Origin: Bifidobacterium sp. ESL0728
GTDB taxonomy: Bacteria > Actinomycetota > Actinomycetes > Actinomycetales > Bifidobacteriaceae
DNA length: 64,000 nucleotides
Direction of reading: 5' to 3'
Assembly (NCBI RefSeq): GCF_029392015.1
Contig: NZ_CP113925.1
Span: 1,178,001 to 1,242,000, forward strand
Shown here one piece after another: positions 27,384 to 37,867 of this stretch (position 1 is the first letter of the stretch; the number at the start of each line of letters is the position of its first letter). Made by a program: the position numbers and the translations under genes. The notes beneath the pieces were generated by a model. It made no database searches. It was not told the DNA's origin and saw nothing but the letters and a program-made list of their open reading frames with translations.

Positions 27384-28001
27384 TTATATCAGCTCGTCAT
27401 GTTCGCGTTGCAATTGCTCGCCGTATCTGAGGATTCGTGTGATGCACAGCATGAAAATCCCGATGATAAGCCACGACAGACCGATACTGGAGCCATCGAG
27501 GGTATCGTAAAATGAAGTCGGTGTCGCTATTCCTTCCTCTTCAGCCATAGCTTGCGTAAAACCGCTCATGAAGCCCAAGCAGAATGGCATGATTCCTGCG
27601 ACCAAAGGCGCTGCAATGAAGCACCAACCGATGGTATGCACATTTTTGATGATGGAATCCTGGAAGGGGGAAGGTTCTTCCCCAATTTCAGGCTGGTGGA
27701 TGGTTTTGAACGCCGCACTGAGGTTTTTGGCCGCAAAGGCGATGATGAGCAGAATAGCAATTCCCTCGATGGCATACCATACGATCACTCCCTCATGCTC
27801 TGACGCCTTTTGGAAGGTCGTATCGATAGAAAAACCGTAGATGTTCGGCAGTTTTTTGTCTTTGATGGCATCTGGATAGGGTTGCCCGGCCCCCAGATAA
27901 ATCGCACCGGCCAGCAGAACCACCGATGCCGCGATGTTGAACCATTCAAGTATTTTCGCGGCCCACATGATGAAAGCGTCGACCTTGGTGGTTTTGTACA
28001 T
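27384..28001 (-). CDS. DUF2975 membrane protein
   Basis: Integral membrane protein of 205 residues with four hydrophobic segments (about 12-32, 75-95, 125-150 and 180-200). Its length, topology and coupling to a YozG-type regulator match the DUF2975 family, whose function is not known. GGAGGAG precedes the ATG. It is transcribed divergently from the CPBP protease gene across an A/T-rich 153-bp region. Confidence 0.8.
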   Translation of the reverse strand: MYKTTKVDAFIMWAAKILEWFNIAASVVLLAGAIYLGAGQPYPDAIKDKKLPNIYGFSIDTTFQKASEHEGVIVWYAIEGIAILLIIAFAAKNLSAAFKTIHQPEIGEEPSPFQDSIIKNVHTIGWCFIAAPLVAGIMPFCLGFMSGFTQAMAEEEGIATPTSFYDTLDGSSIGLSWLIIGIFMLCITRILRYGEQLQREHDELI

Positions 28002-28154
28002 GGAACTCCTCCTTTGCCAAGTTAAAATTTTCTGATACTAAAAGCATATCACTAATCAATAAGAAATTAACGATAATCATTAAAAAAATTATGAATTTCG
28101 TTAATTTAGTATTATGATGCTTTTCATCACTTATGAATCCAAGGAGGGAACAAT

Positions 28155-29246
28155 ATGCAAAACCCAAACGCGACACCGGATCAGACTGATACTGCGATGC
28201 CAGAGCCTGACACTGCTGTGACGGAGCCTGACACTGCTGCAAGCAATCAGGAAGTCGATTCTCACGCTGAAAATATCTCTCCGGAAGCCCGGCAACCCGA
28301 AGAAACGTTGAGCGTGGCCCAGAAAATGAGGCAGGATGTTGGCCATCAGGCTGGCATCCTTTGGTTCTTTGAAGTGTTTACCAGTCTCTTTCAATTGGTT
28401 ATTGGACTGTGTTTCTTTGGGTTTTCCTTGAACACGCTGGACAAACTCGGAAAATCAGGATGGGTCATGCTCTTCAGCGAGATATTGGCAGTCATCGTGG
28501 TTATGCTCTGGACGAAACGGCTCATGATCGTCACGGGCGCCCATCACCGCAAGCTTTCGTGCGCCGTGAGATTCCAGTCCAGAAAGCCGATGACGGTATT
28601 CGGTTTTCTGCTGTGTTTTGTGCTGTTTTTTGCAATAAGCGAGGTTGGCGAAGTAGTAGGCGACGGCATTCTCTCGGGCGTCAAAGCTATGGGACTTCAG
28701 CCTTCGACGACGCTGACCGCCATCGACAGCATTACGAATGGTTCTTTGGGCGGACTGTTGTTTGTCGGTGTCACTGGCCCGATTGTGGAGGAAATACTCT
28801 TTCGCGGAATCGTCATGGATAACCTCGAGCATTACGGTCGTTGGTTTGCCATCGTCACTTCGGCGACGTTGTTCGGATTCTTCCACGGTGACATTCCACA
28901 AGGGTTTTCGGCATTTCTGGGAGGACTTTTGTTGGGCTATGTCGCCAGCGAATATTCAGTGGTCTGGTCGGCGGTATTCCATATTGTCAACAATCTCGTT
29001 TTCTCAACGGGACTTGGCAAACTGACCGATATGTTGTCTGGCAGCCAGCAGAATATATTGGATATCATCATGGCGGTGTTTTCAGTGGTGGTTCTGGTCG
29101 TACTCGCCATTTCGCAACGCCAGCATATTGTTGAATGGCGTGAGGCTCACCGCACGGCGCCGCATGCATACTTGGGTTGGAGATCGCCGCTTTTCGTCGC
29201 CACGCTTGTTCTGTTCGCGATTCCGGCAGTGGTCAACCTGATTTGA
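28155..29246 (+). CDS. CPBP-family intramembrane protease
   Basis: Membrane protein of 363 residues with about eight helices. The EEILFRG motif (EExxxR), FGFFHG and AVFHIVNN give the glutamate/histidine/asparagine active-site set of CPBP (Abi/CAAX-type) proteases. The N-terminal 60 residues are hydrophilic and contain three 7-residue units of the DTA.xEP kind (DNA 28188-28250). AAGGAGGG precedes the ATG. Family roles include bacteriocin immunity and membrane protein processing; neither is shown here. Confidence 0.86.
   Translation: MQNPNATPDQTDTAMPEPDTAVTEPDTAASNQEVDSHAENISPEARQPEETLSVAQKMRQDVGHQAGILWFFEVFTSLFQLVIGLCFFGFSLNTLDKLGKSGWVMLFSEILAVIVVMLWTKRLMIVTGAHHRKLSCAVRFQSRKPMTVFGFLLCFVLFFAISEVGEVVGDGILSGVKAMGLQPSTTLTAIDSITNGSLGGLLFVGVTGPIVEEILFRGIVMDNLEHYGRWFAIVTSATLFGFFHGDIPQGFSAFLGGLLLGYVASEYSVVWSAVFHIVNNLVFSTGLGKLTDMLSGSQQNILDIIMAVFSVVVLVVLAISQRQHIVEWREAHRTAPHAYLGWRSPLFVATLVLFAIPAVVNLI
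28188..28250 (+). repeat. Three 21-bp repeats in the CPBP gene
   Basis: Units at 28188, 28209 and 28230 each encode a heptapeptide beginning Asp-Thr-Ala. The second and third share GACACTGCTG exactly. Confidence 0.7.
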
Positions 29247-29276
29247 CACGGTTTGCTTCGACCTGGCTTGGATACT

Positions 29277-29318
29277 GAAATCCCCGTGAATCATAAAAAT
29301 ACGATTCACGGGGATTTC
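29277..29318. terminator. Bidirectional terminator between CPBP and rpsT
   Basis: A perfect 16-bp stem: GAAATCCCCGTGAATC (29277-29292) and its complement (29303-29318), with a 10-base A-rich loop. It lies between convergent genes. Confidence 0.85.
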
Positions 29319-29359
29319 CAGTGCCAAGCGTTTAAAAGTTTGAACCTTCGGTGCTTATC

Positions 29360-29620
29360 TCACATCTTGTTGATGGCGACTGCGAGATTCGACTTGCGGT
29401 TGGCGGCCTGGTTCTTGTGAACCACGCCCGCGCTGGCGGCCTTGTCGAGCTTCTGGCCGGCAATCTGGTAAGCGGCCTGAGCTGCTGCCTTGTCTCCGGA
29501 CTCGATGGCTTCACGGGTCTTGCGAATCGCAGTCTTCAGGCTGGACTTCACGGACACGTTGCGCTTGTGCGCCTTTTCATTGGTCAGCACGCGCTTCTTC
29601 TGCGACTTAATGTTTGCCAC
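29360..29620 (-). CDS. rpsT: 30S ribosomal protein S20
   Basis: S20 of 86 residues, rich in Lys and Ala, with the usual start [20 protein letters not shown] and a [21 protein letters not shown] pattern. I start at GTG 29620, after GGAGA; a TTG at 29635 would add five unconserved residues. Divergent from lepA, a common arrangement. Confidence 0.95.
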   Translation of the reverse strand: MANIKSQKKRVLTNEKAHKRNVSVKSSLKTAIRKTREAIESGDKAAAQAAYQIAGQKLDKAASAGVVHKNQAANRKSNLAVAINKM

Positions 29621-29881
29621 AATTTCTCCAAACAACGTTTTCTATAAGGACATACAAAAGTTAAGAATAACACTTCATGCCGATATTTTGCGTTTATTCT
29701 GGGAAATAAGGTTACGTGTCGTATTGTTTCTCAATCGTTTTATGTCGCTATTCCCACTTCACTGACAATTTCGCTGGGAAACCATTGCCCACCGCGGCCG
29801 ATAGAATAAGACTTAGTATAAGAAAAGCGGAATCGGAGAGATTCGGCTACGGAATATTTGTATATGTTAGGAGTGGCATCA

Positions 29882-31774
<1,893 letters not shown>

Positions 31775-31780
31775 GGCTCC

Positions 31781-32464
31781 ATGATGGAACTGAGCGAAGC
31801 GATTCGGGTGCGGCATGCGGTTCGACATTATACCGACAAGCCGATTCCGCAGAATATCGCCGACGAGCTTCAACGGATCATCGACTGGTGCAACTGCGAA
31901 GGCAACTTGAATATGCAGTTGAAACTCAATGACCCGGCGGCATTCGAAGGTTTCCTCACCGATTATGGCATTTACAAAGGTGCACGCAATCTTGTGGCCA
32001 TCGTTGCGGACAAAACGCCTGATTGGGAGGAACGTTGTGGCTACTACGGCGCGCACGTCCTGCTGCGGGCAACTCAACTTGGACTTGACACAGGTTGGGT
32101 ACGTCAGTTCGGCCGGCATCTCTCCAAGCACGTCGCGTTGGAACGCGGTGAGCGGCCAAGGTTCGCCATCGTTATGGGCTACGGTACCAATCACGGCCAT
32201 CAGCATCGTTCCAAGCGTTACGATCAGATCGCGCGTGTCCCGGAAGGCACGGAAACCCCGCAATGGTTCCGTAATGGCATAGAAGCCGCATTGCTCGCCC
32301 CAACGTCCTTGAACCAGCAAAAATTCGTCTTTACGCTGCAGCCCGACGGCCGAACCGTCGAAGCTAAAGCCGGTCTTGGCCTCTGCACCCGCACCGACCT
32401 AGGAATCGCCAAATACCATTTCGAAATCGGTGCTGGTCCCGATGCCGACTTTGTGTGGGGGTAA
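31781..32464 (+). CDS. Nitroreductase-family FMN protein
   Basis: Flavoprotein of 227 residues. The N-terminal AIRVRHAVRHYTDKPIP is the FMN-phosphate-binding Arg pattern of nitroreductases, and APTSLNQQKFVF is the usual second FMN loop. It is predicted to use NAD(P)H to reduce nitro compounds or quinones. It is short in the middle compared with classical NfsB proteins and belongs to the TM-nitroreductase-like subgroup. Almost contiguous with lepA, so probably cotranscribed, although a functional link is not evident. Confidence 0.85.
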   Translation: MMELSEAIRVRHAVRHYTDKPIPQNIADELQRIIDWCNCEGNLNMQLKLNDPAAFEGFLTDYGIYKGARNLVAIVADKTPDWEERCGYYGAHVLLRATQLGLDTGWVRQFGRHLSKHVALERGERPRFAIVMGYGTNHGHQHRSKRYDQIARVPEGTETPQWFRNGIEAALLAPTSLNQQKFVFTLQPDGRTVEAKAGLGLCTRTDLGIAKYHFEIGAGPDADFVWG

Positions 32465-32504
32465 ATATCGATACTGATTTGTATTAAGCTTTTTAAGTGT
32501 TGAA

Positions 32505-32777
32505 TCACTTATCGAAATGAATGTCATTGCCGAAAAGCCGACTCCAATCATCAACAATTTCATCAAAGTTTTGCTTGATGGCAGCTTCGATAAGCTTGAC
32601 GTGTTTTGGCGGAAGATGGCCATGGTTATGAGCTAGAACTACCGTTCCATCACTTTGCAGAACAAAGCGTGCAAGATCCCGCTTCGATCCACGTGCAACA
32701 TGCACATGGATGCCATGTTCTTTATCAAGAGTGCTGAAGTAGACGCTATAGCCGGCAAGGAAGAATACCTCAGGCAT
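32505..32777 (-). CDS. DUF4160 domain protein
   Basis: Protein of 90 residues. The central HGIHVHVARG stretch after a short beta region is the DUF4160 signature, and the C-terminal helices follow. I start at ATG 32777 on the basis of a GAG about nine bases upstream; ATG 32783 is possible. It overlaps or abuts the preceding small gene, as DUF4160 genes usually do with a DUF2442-type partner. Function unknown; sometimes listed as part of toxin-antitoxin-like pairs. Confidence 0.75.
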   Translation of the reverse strand: MPEVFFLAGYSVYFSTLDKEHGIHVHVARGSKRDLARFVLQSDGTVVLAHNHGHLPPKHVKLIEAAIKQNFDEIVDDWSRLFGNDIHFDK

Positions 32778-33003
32778 AGGCATATTCTCGGTCGATGGCG
32801 CGGAAGTCATCAATCATGGGTTTGACGCGTGCGAACCAATGTTTCAGGAACGGGATTCCTTCTTTGCCGAAGGTGGAGGAAACGATATTGCCTTGGTTGT
32901 CCATGACGGCGGTGCGGTCAAAACCCTGCTCGGAGATACGCAGCGAGTTATCGTCCCATTGCGTTTTGATGCCGTCGATGATAAACACATTTTCTTCGCT
33001 CAT
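32770..33003 (-). CDS. Small unknown protein paired with DUF4160
   Basis: Protein of 77 residues, not recognised. GAAGGAGGAG six bases before the ATG is a very strong ribosome site. The sequence has a beta-rich front half (ENVFIIDGIKTQWDDNSLRI) and a helical, acidic end. The stop overlaps the start region of the DUF4160 gene, so the two are translationally coupled. Confidence 0.7.
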   Translation of the reverse strand: MSEENVFIIDGIKTQWDDNSLRISEQGFDRTAVMDNQGNIVSSTFGKEGIPFLKHWFARVKPMIDDFRAIDREYAYA

Positions 33004-33357
33004 GTCTCCTCCTTCGGGTGTTTTAACTGTTGACTCATACTATTTTAACGTATAGCAGAGTAGCTTGTCTAACTTGCCAATTCTGTTCTCTGTAGACGAA
33101 TACAACCAGATTTTTCTTGAAAAAGAGGATAAATACAACCGGATTTTATATTGAAACCGGGATGGATACAACCAGATTTTTCTGGTGATAGTACACTTTT
33201 CCAACCTAATTTGTCTGATATTTGTACACTAATCCAACCGGTTTTAGGTTTAGCGTATTGACGAAAGTGACCTCGTACCAAGGGTTGTTCTAGTTTGGGA
33301 TTAGTTTTGGCATGAAGCTGTGTTATTACATCACTTTTAACGTTGTATGCTCAAATA
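33004..33357. other. 354-bp intergenic region dominated by a tandem repeat
   Basis: Between the small gene pair and the response regulator there is no conventional gene. Most of the region is the 33-bp tandem repeat listed separately, with A/T-rich flanks that may hold promoters. Confidence 0.6.
33081..33245 (-). repeat. Five-unit 33-bp tandem repeat encoding an 11-residue repeat
   Basis: On the minus strand, units at 33245, 33212, 33179, 33146 and 33113 each span 33 bases and start AAA.CCGGTTG or a close variant. They stay open as a 70-codon frame (33281-33069, TTG start) giving KTGWISVQISD, KLGWKSVLSPE, KSGCIHPGFNI, KSGCIYPLFQE and KSGCIRLQRTE. No ribosome site or promoter is evident, so expression is uncertain. 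The last three units are the most alike. Confidence 0.85.
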
Positions 33358-34104
33358 TCAATATTGATGGGCTCGGAGCCAGGCGATGGCTAGCTGGGTA
33401 CGGTTGGACAGAGACAGCTTGTCTAGGATGTCGGTAATGCGGTTGCGGACGGTGCCTTCGCTTAGGTAGAGCTGGGCGGCGATGTCGTGGTTATCGAGGC
33501 CTTGGGCGACTAAAACGGCGATATCACGCTCGCGGGCACTTAACGTTGAAAATGCGGAATCGGATACTTTGATGGCGCCTTCCAAAGATGCGTACGATGA
33601 GGTGGCCATATGGGTGTCTCGTTCGCCAGCTGTGGCTGATGCGTTCATCTTGGCGTTGCAACCGATGTCTTTTCTAATGGTTGCGGAAGAGGTTGAGGAG
33701 GAAAGTTTGCCGAGCACCTGAGCGCCAAGGACGACCTGACCCGCCATCACGGCTTGAAGCGCTGGGCCTACGGAGGTGGCATCCTGCTTGATGAGGTAGC
33801 CCTTGGCTCCCAGAGCAATGGCCTGATCGATGTATTCCTTGTCGTCGAAGGTGGTGAGGAACAGGACACGGGCGGCCATGTCTTTGGAAAGGATTCGCCG
33901 TGCGGCTTCCAAGCCATCGACGCCGGGCATTTGGATGTCGATGAGCAGCACATCCGGTCGTTTCGCAGGATCGGCGAAATAGTTTGTTATTGCTGTTTCA
34001 CCGTCGTTTGCCGTCCATAGCACCTCTGCTGCGTTAGTAGTCTCAAGAATCGTGGTAAGCGACGAACAGACGATGGGATCGTCGTCGACAATTGCCGTTT
34101 TCAT
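33358..34104 (-). CDS. NarL-type response regulator
   Basis: Two-component response regulator of 248 residues. The receiver domain opens with IVDDDPIV and carries the phospho-acceptor Asp in LLIDIQMPG (about residue 55), Thr in LTTFDD and Lys in YLIKQD. The LuxR-type HTH is LSAREREDIAVLVAQGL...GTVRNRIT at the end. A Ser/Thr/Ala-rich linker of about 50 residues between the domains is longer than usual. ATG 34104 overlaps the kinase stop (ATGA). It probably controls the divergent ABC exporter operon. Confidence 0.9.
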   Translation of the reverse strand: MKTAIVDDDPIVCSSLTTILETTNAAEVLWTANDGETAITNYFADPAKRPDVLLIDIQMPGVDGLEAARRILSKDMAARVLFLTTFDDKEYIDQAIALGAKGYLIKQDATSVGPALQAVMAGQVVLGAQVLGKLSSSTSSATIRKDIGCNAKMNASATAGERDTHMATSSYASLEGAIKVSDSAFSTLSARERDIAVLVAQGLDNHDIAAQLYLSEGTVRNRITDILDKLSLSNRTQLAIAWLRAHQY

Positions 34105-35393
34105 GCCGTTTCCTCTTCCTTCGTGTTGGTATTCATTTTCGAACTTGTGTCCGCTTTCACCCATGGGGCTTTTGGCAGCGAGACGAACACGCGCCAGCCG
34201 CCGCGGTGCGGGCCGCAAAGCGAGGTGCCGCCGAGAGCCTGAACGCGTTGCTCGATATCTGCCAGACCCATGCCGCGAAGGTCTGGGCTGATTCCCTTCG
34301 TGGCATGGTTGAGCGGTTTTGTCTCTGTTTTGTTAAACACCGCGAGTTGCCAGAATGCTGGGTAATCGTGCAATGAGACGCTGGCACTGCTCGAATCCGA
34401 GTGGCGGATGACGTTCGTCAGCGCTTCTCGGATGACGGAGGTCAGGCAGCGAGCCACCGGAGCCGGGGTGTCTTCGATATCGCAATCCAACGTAACCGAA
34501 AAATCAGGTCTTACGCTGTCCATCATATGAACGGCTTCCGCGATTTGTGCCTCGAAATCGGTGCCGTCGTCTTCAAGGTCGTGCACGGAGCGCCGCACCA
34601 TAGTCATCGCTTCATTGAGGCTTGCATTGATGCCGGCCAGTTGTTTGGTCGCGGTGTCATCGCCGGTTGCGCTGGCCACAGCGCTGGCCGCCTGCGTCTG
34701 CATCAGGGCACGGGTGAGCAGGTGGCCGACATTGTCGTGAATCTCGCGGGCGATGCGTGTCCGTTCGCGAAGGGTCGCCACGCGGGTCGATTCCTCCTGT
34801 TGCTCGCGCAATGAATCGATTTGTGTCGCGTTGCGGCGACGGGTTGTTCGAATGGTGTCTTTGAGGGTAAGCAAAGCATGATGCTCGGAATCCGAAACGG
34901 CAAGGGCATGTCCCAACAGTGCCGTAAGACACGAAAGGAGGATTGCTATAGCAGCATCCAATACTGGATTGGTAGTCAAGTGATGGCTGTTGCCGATTGG
35001 TGGGAATCCGCCGGAACGGTATACCCAATATGAACATATCAGCGGAAGAATCCAGCACCATCGCATCAACCTGTGCCAGAACTTTTCGGATTTAGCGGAC
35101 GGAATGACCATGGTTTCGAACGCGACCAATGGCATGAACGCAAGAAATTCAGGAAACAGTAACGCTGGTATGCAGAACAACAGCAGAGGAAGCGGGGCGA
35201 AATCGGCTGTATTACCGCTAAAGTGCCGCTCATCGGTGTCGAGCCATTGGCTTAGTGCCGAACAGCAGATGGCGGCAAGTGTGCCCGCGATGGCAATGAC
35301 GTTGAACGAGCCATGTTGTCTCGCCGCCTCAAGCAGGGCGCAGCAAAGCAACAGGCCCGCTCTGGCTGCGTCCTCAAGATAGCGTCTGTTCAC
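34101..35393 (-). CDS. Sensor histidine kinase (NarX/DesK type)
   Basis: Kinase of 430 residues with four to six hydrophobic segments in the first ~165 residues and no large extracellular domain, so it may sense a signal in the membrane. HisKA_3 carries the phospho-acceptor His in REIHDNVGHL (about 220). The ATPase domain has N-box REALTNVIRHS and GMGLADIEQRV. Overlaps the response regulator by four bases. Kinases of this membrane-embedded type often pair with ABC-2 exporters and detect antimicrobial peptides or drugs. Confidence 0.9.
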   Translation of the reverse strand: MNRRYLEDAARAGLLLCCALLEAARQHGSFNVIAIAGTLAAICCSALSQWLDTDERHFSGNTADFAPLPLLLFCIPALLFPEFLAFMPLVAFETMVIPSAKSEKFWHRLMRWCWILPLICSYWVYRSGGFPPIGNSHHLTTNPVLDAAIAILLSCLTALLGHALAVSDSEHHALLTLKDTIRTTRRRNATQIDSLREQQEESTRVATLRERTRIAREIHDNVGHLLTRALMQTQAASAVASATGDDTATKQLAGINASLNEAMTMVRRSVHDLEDDGTDFEAQIAEAVHMMDSVRPDFSVTLDCDIEDTPAPVARCLTSVIREALTNVIRHSDSSSASVSLHDYPAFWQLAVFNKTETKPLNHATKGISPDLRGMGLADIEQRVQALGGTSLCGPHRGGWRVFVSLPKAPWVKADTSSKMNTNTKEEETA

Positions 35394-35659
35394 GATTCGA
35401 GAGTATCACCCAGTCTCCGTGCAGAAAACTGAGTCATGTGTCGAAGTCAATCGTGTTTTGGCATTGTTATCCGTATTCTTTCAATGATTTTTAATGTCAT
35501 GTATGGTGCGCTGCAAAACGTCAAAGGAAAAAATTGTGACAAATGTAATTAGTGAAATGGCAAGAAAATGACGACACTCACCATAACTTTCGGGCTTTTC
35601 TACGTCAAAATGGAATCACCAACGTACACAATGTTCGCAATAGATAGGAAGGTTCATCT

Positions 35660-36631
35660 ATGAACGCGAAACAAGACCCGAGCGGAACCGGCAACGTTTC
35701 CGCGGTCAAGATCAGCCATCTGGTCAAACGTTACGGCGACCATCTGGTGCTTGACGATTTCGACCTCGACGTGCCGCAAGGCAGGATATTCGGACTTCTC
35801 GGTCCCAACGGCAGCGGCAAGACCACGTTGATCAATTGCATTCTTTCGCTTTTGACGTACGACTCGGGCGATATCAGAATCTTCGGTGAACCGATGACGC
35901 CAAGTGCCTACGCTCTGAAAGCCCGCATCGGCTTGGTGCCCCAGGACGTCGCGGTACTTGAGGAACTGACGGTAGAGGAGAATATCGACTATTTCTGCTC
36001 GCTCTACGTACCGAAGCAGGACGAGCGCAAACCACTCGTGGATGAGACCATCGCGTTGGTCGGGCTTGAGGATTTTCGCAAATACCGGCCGAAGAAGCTT
36101 TCCGGTGGCTTGAAGCGCCGCTTGAACATCGCCTGCGGCATCGCGCATAAACCCGACCTCATCTTCTTCGATGAGCCGACCGTGGCCGTTGACCCGCAAA
36201 GCCGCAACGCCATCTTGGAAGGAATCCAGAGGCTGAACCGTGCCGGAGCGACCGTGGTCTACACGAGCCATTACATGGAAGAGGTCGAGCAGATCTGCGA
36301 CCAGATACTCATCATGGACCACGGCCGTCACGTAGCGGAAGGCACGGTGGCAGAGCTCAAGGCGATGGTCTCCACCGGCGACCGCATACTTATCGAAACG
36401 CTCGATCTCGCCGACTCGGCGCTTGCCGATTTGCGTGGGCTGCCGACCACCGTTGACGTGGATTATGACGGAAAGACGCTAACGGTACGTTGCAAGTCGG
36501 GCGAGCGCAATCTGGTAGACATCCTCGACCTTCTGGAACGTTCCGGTGCCAACATCGGCCACGTCTCATCGAACCCGCCGACCCTGAACGACGTGTTCCT
36601 CGAGATGACCGGCAAGGCGCTGAGGGATTAG
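35660..36631 (+). CDS. ABC exporter ATPase (multidrug/ABC-2 type)
   Basis: Single ABC ATPase of 323 residues. Walker A GPNGSGKTT (about 52-60), Q-loop LVPQDVAVLEEL, signature LSGGLKRRLNIACG and Walker B LIFFDEPTVAVDPQ are complete. The C-terminal ~90 residues form the regulatory tail common to DrrA/NatA-like exporters. AGGAAGG precedes the ATG. Together with two ABC-2 permeases it forms a three-gene exporter operon divergent from the two-component pair. Confidence 0.92.
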   Translation: MNAKQDPSGTGNVSAVKISHLVKRYGDHLVLDDFDLDVPQGRIFGLLGPNGSGKTTLINCILSLLTYDSGDIRIFGEPMTPSAYALKARIGLVPQDVAVLEELTVEENIDYFCSLYVPKQDERKPLVDETIALVGLEDFRKYRPKKLSGGLKRRLNIACGIAHKPDLIFFDEPTVAVDPQSRNAILEGIQRLNRAGATVVYTSHYMEEVEQICDQILIMDHGRHVAEGTVAELKAMVSTGDRILIETLDLADSALADLRGLPTTVDVDYDGKTLTVRCKSGERNLVDILDLLERSGANIGHVSSNPPTLNDVFLEMTGKALRD

Positions 36632-36640
36632 GGGCGCGGC

Positions 36641-37867
36641 ATGTTCACAACGTTCAAGACATTCCTCAAGGCGGGGGTGCGCAATCCCAGTATCGTTTTC
36701 TGGGTATTCGCTTTCCCGTTGATCATGCTGGCGATGCTTCATCTCATGTTCAGCGATATCAACGATATGATTCATGTCGATCCGCAGCCCATGGCCGTGG
36801 CCGAGGACTCCAACTGGAGCAAAGCGACCGGGGCTGCGCAAGTGGTCAAGGCGCTCGCGGGCGAGTCGAACGGCAAAAACGAAGCCACGGGCAAGACTTC
36901 GAGCGATGGCGAAAAGCTCATCACGATTAAGCAGACCTCCGGTGTCACGCAGGCCAAACACATGGTGGCTGATGGTAAAGCCAAAGGCTATCTTTACGTG
37001 GACGATTCGGGTGCGTTGCGCATGGCGCTCGCGGATACGACGGTGAATTCCGGCGACCAGGCCGTTTCGATGTCGGTGACCGCATTGGATTACGCTTTGC
37101 AACAATACAATGAGACGGGGCGGGTGGTCAGTGCGGTGGCGGCGAAAAACCATGCCGTGATGGCCGATCCGCAAGTCAGGTCGAGTATCGGCGCTTCCGA
37201 TGGGTTCTTCCGGCAAGCCAGCGTCACGAACGTCAAACCACATCGTTTCGCGCGCTACTATTTCTCAATGCTTGGCATGGCCTGCCTGTTGGGCGCGACG
37301 ATATCCATCTACCTCATCACGCTTACCCAAGCCAATCTCACCGCTTTGGGGATACGCGCAAGCGTCTCGCCGCTGCCGAAGATCCGGCAGACCATCGCCA
37401 CGCTTTTGGCTTCCTGGGTCATTTCCTTCGCCTGCATGCTGGTTGCCTTCTTTGCGATGCGTTATGCCATCGGTGTTGGCGTCGCTGGCCGGGAGCCGGC
37501 AGCAGTGCTTGCAGTAGGGGCTTCGACCCTGATGGCCAGTGCCCTTGGTCTTGTCATCGGCGCCTTGCCGAAGCTCTCCACGCGTGCCAAACTTTCGATC
37601 AACGTTATCCTCACCTGTTTCCTGTCGATGTTCACCGGACTCTACGGAACCGGTGCGATGGCGCTGGGAGATGCGTTGCAGCGAAAGGCGCCTGTTATCG
37701 CACGGATTAACCCCGCCCGTCAGGTCAGCGATTTGTTCTACGACCTACTGTATTACGGCAATTATCATCCATTCTTTATCGGCCTGGCCGTCATGGTAGC
37801 CACCACGGTCGTCTTCGTCCTGATTGTCGTGGCGATGTTGAGGAGGCAACGTTATGAACATCTGTAA
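36641..37867 (+). CDS. ABC-2 type permease, first subunit
   Basis: Permease of 408 residues. One helix at the N-terminus (about 15-35) is followed by a ~180-residue extracytoplasmic-like segment and five helices after residue 205. This is the topology of YhgE/ABC-2 drug or lipid exporters. It starts nine bases after the ATPase stop. The end overlaps the second permease by 14 bases. Confidence 0.85.
   Translation: MFTTFKTFLKAGVRNPSIVFWVFAFPLIMLAMLHLMFSDINDMIHVDPQPMAVAEDSNWSKATGAAQVVKALAGESNGKNEATGKTSSDGEKLITIKQTSGVTQAKHMVADGKAKGYLYVDDSGALRMALADTTVNSGDQAVSMSVTALDYALQQYNETGRVVSAVAAKNHAVMADPQVRSSIGASDGFFRQASVTNVKPHRFARYYFSMLGMACLLGATISIYLITLTQANLTALGIRASVSPLPKIRQTIATLLASWVISFACMLVAFFAMRYAIGVGVAGREPAAVLAVGASTLMASALGLVIGALPKLSTRAKLSINVILTCFLSMFTGLYGTGAMALGDALQRKAPVIARINPARQVSDLFYDLLYYGNYHPFFIGLAVMVATTVVFVLIVVAMLRRQRYEHL

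Noticed and set aside
33081-33245. Repeat array considered as a CRISPR
   Set aside because: Units are directly adjacent and encode a continuous peptide; there are no unique spacers and no cas genes.
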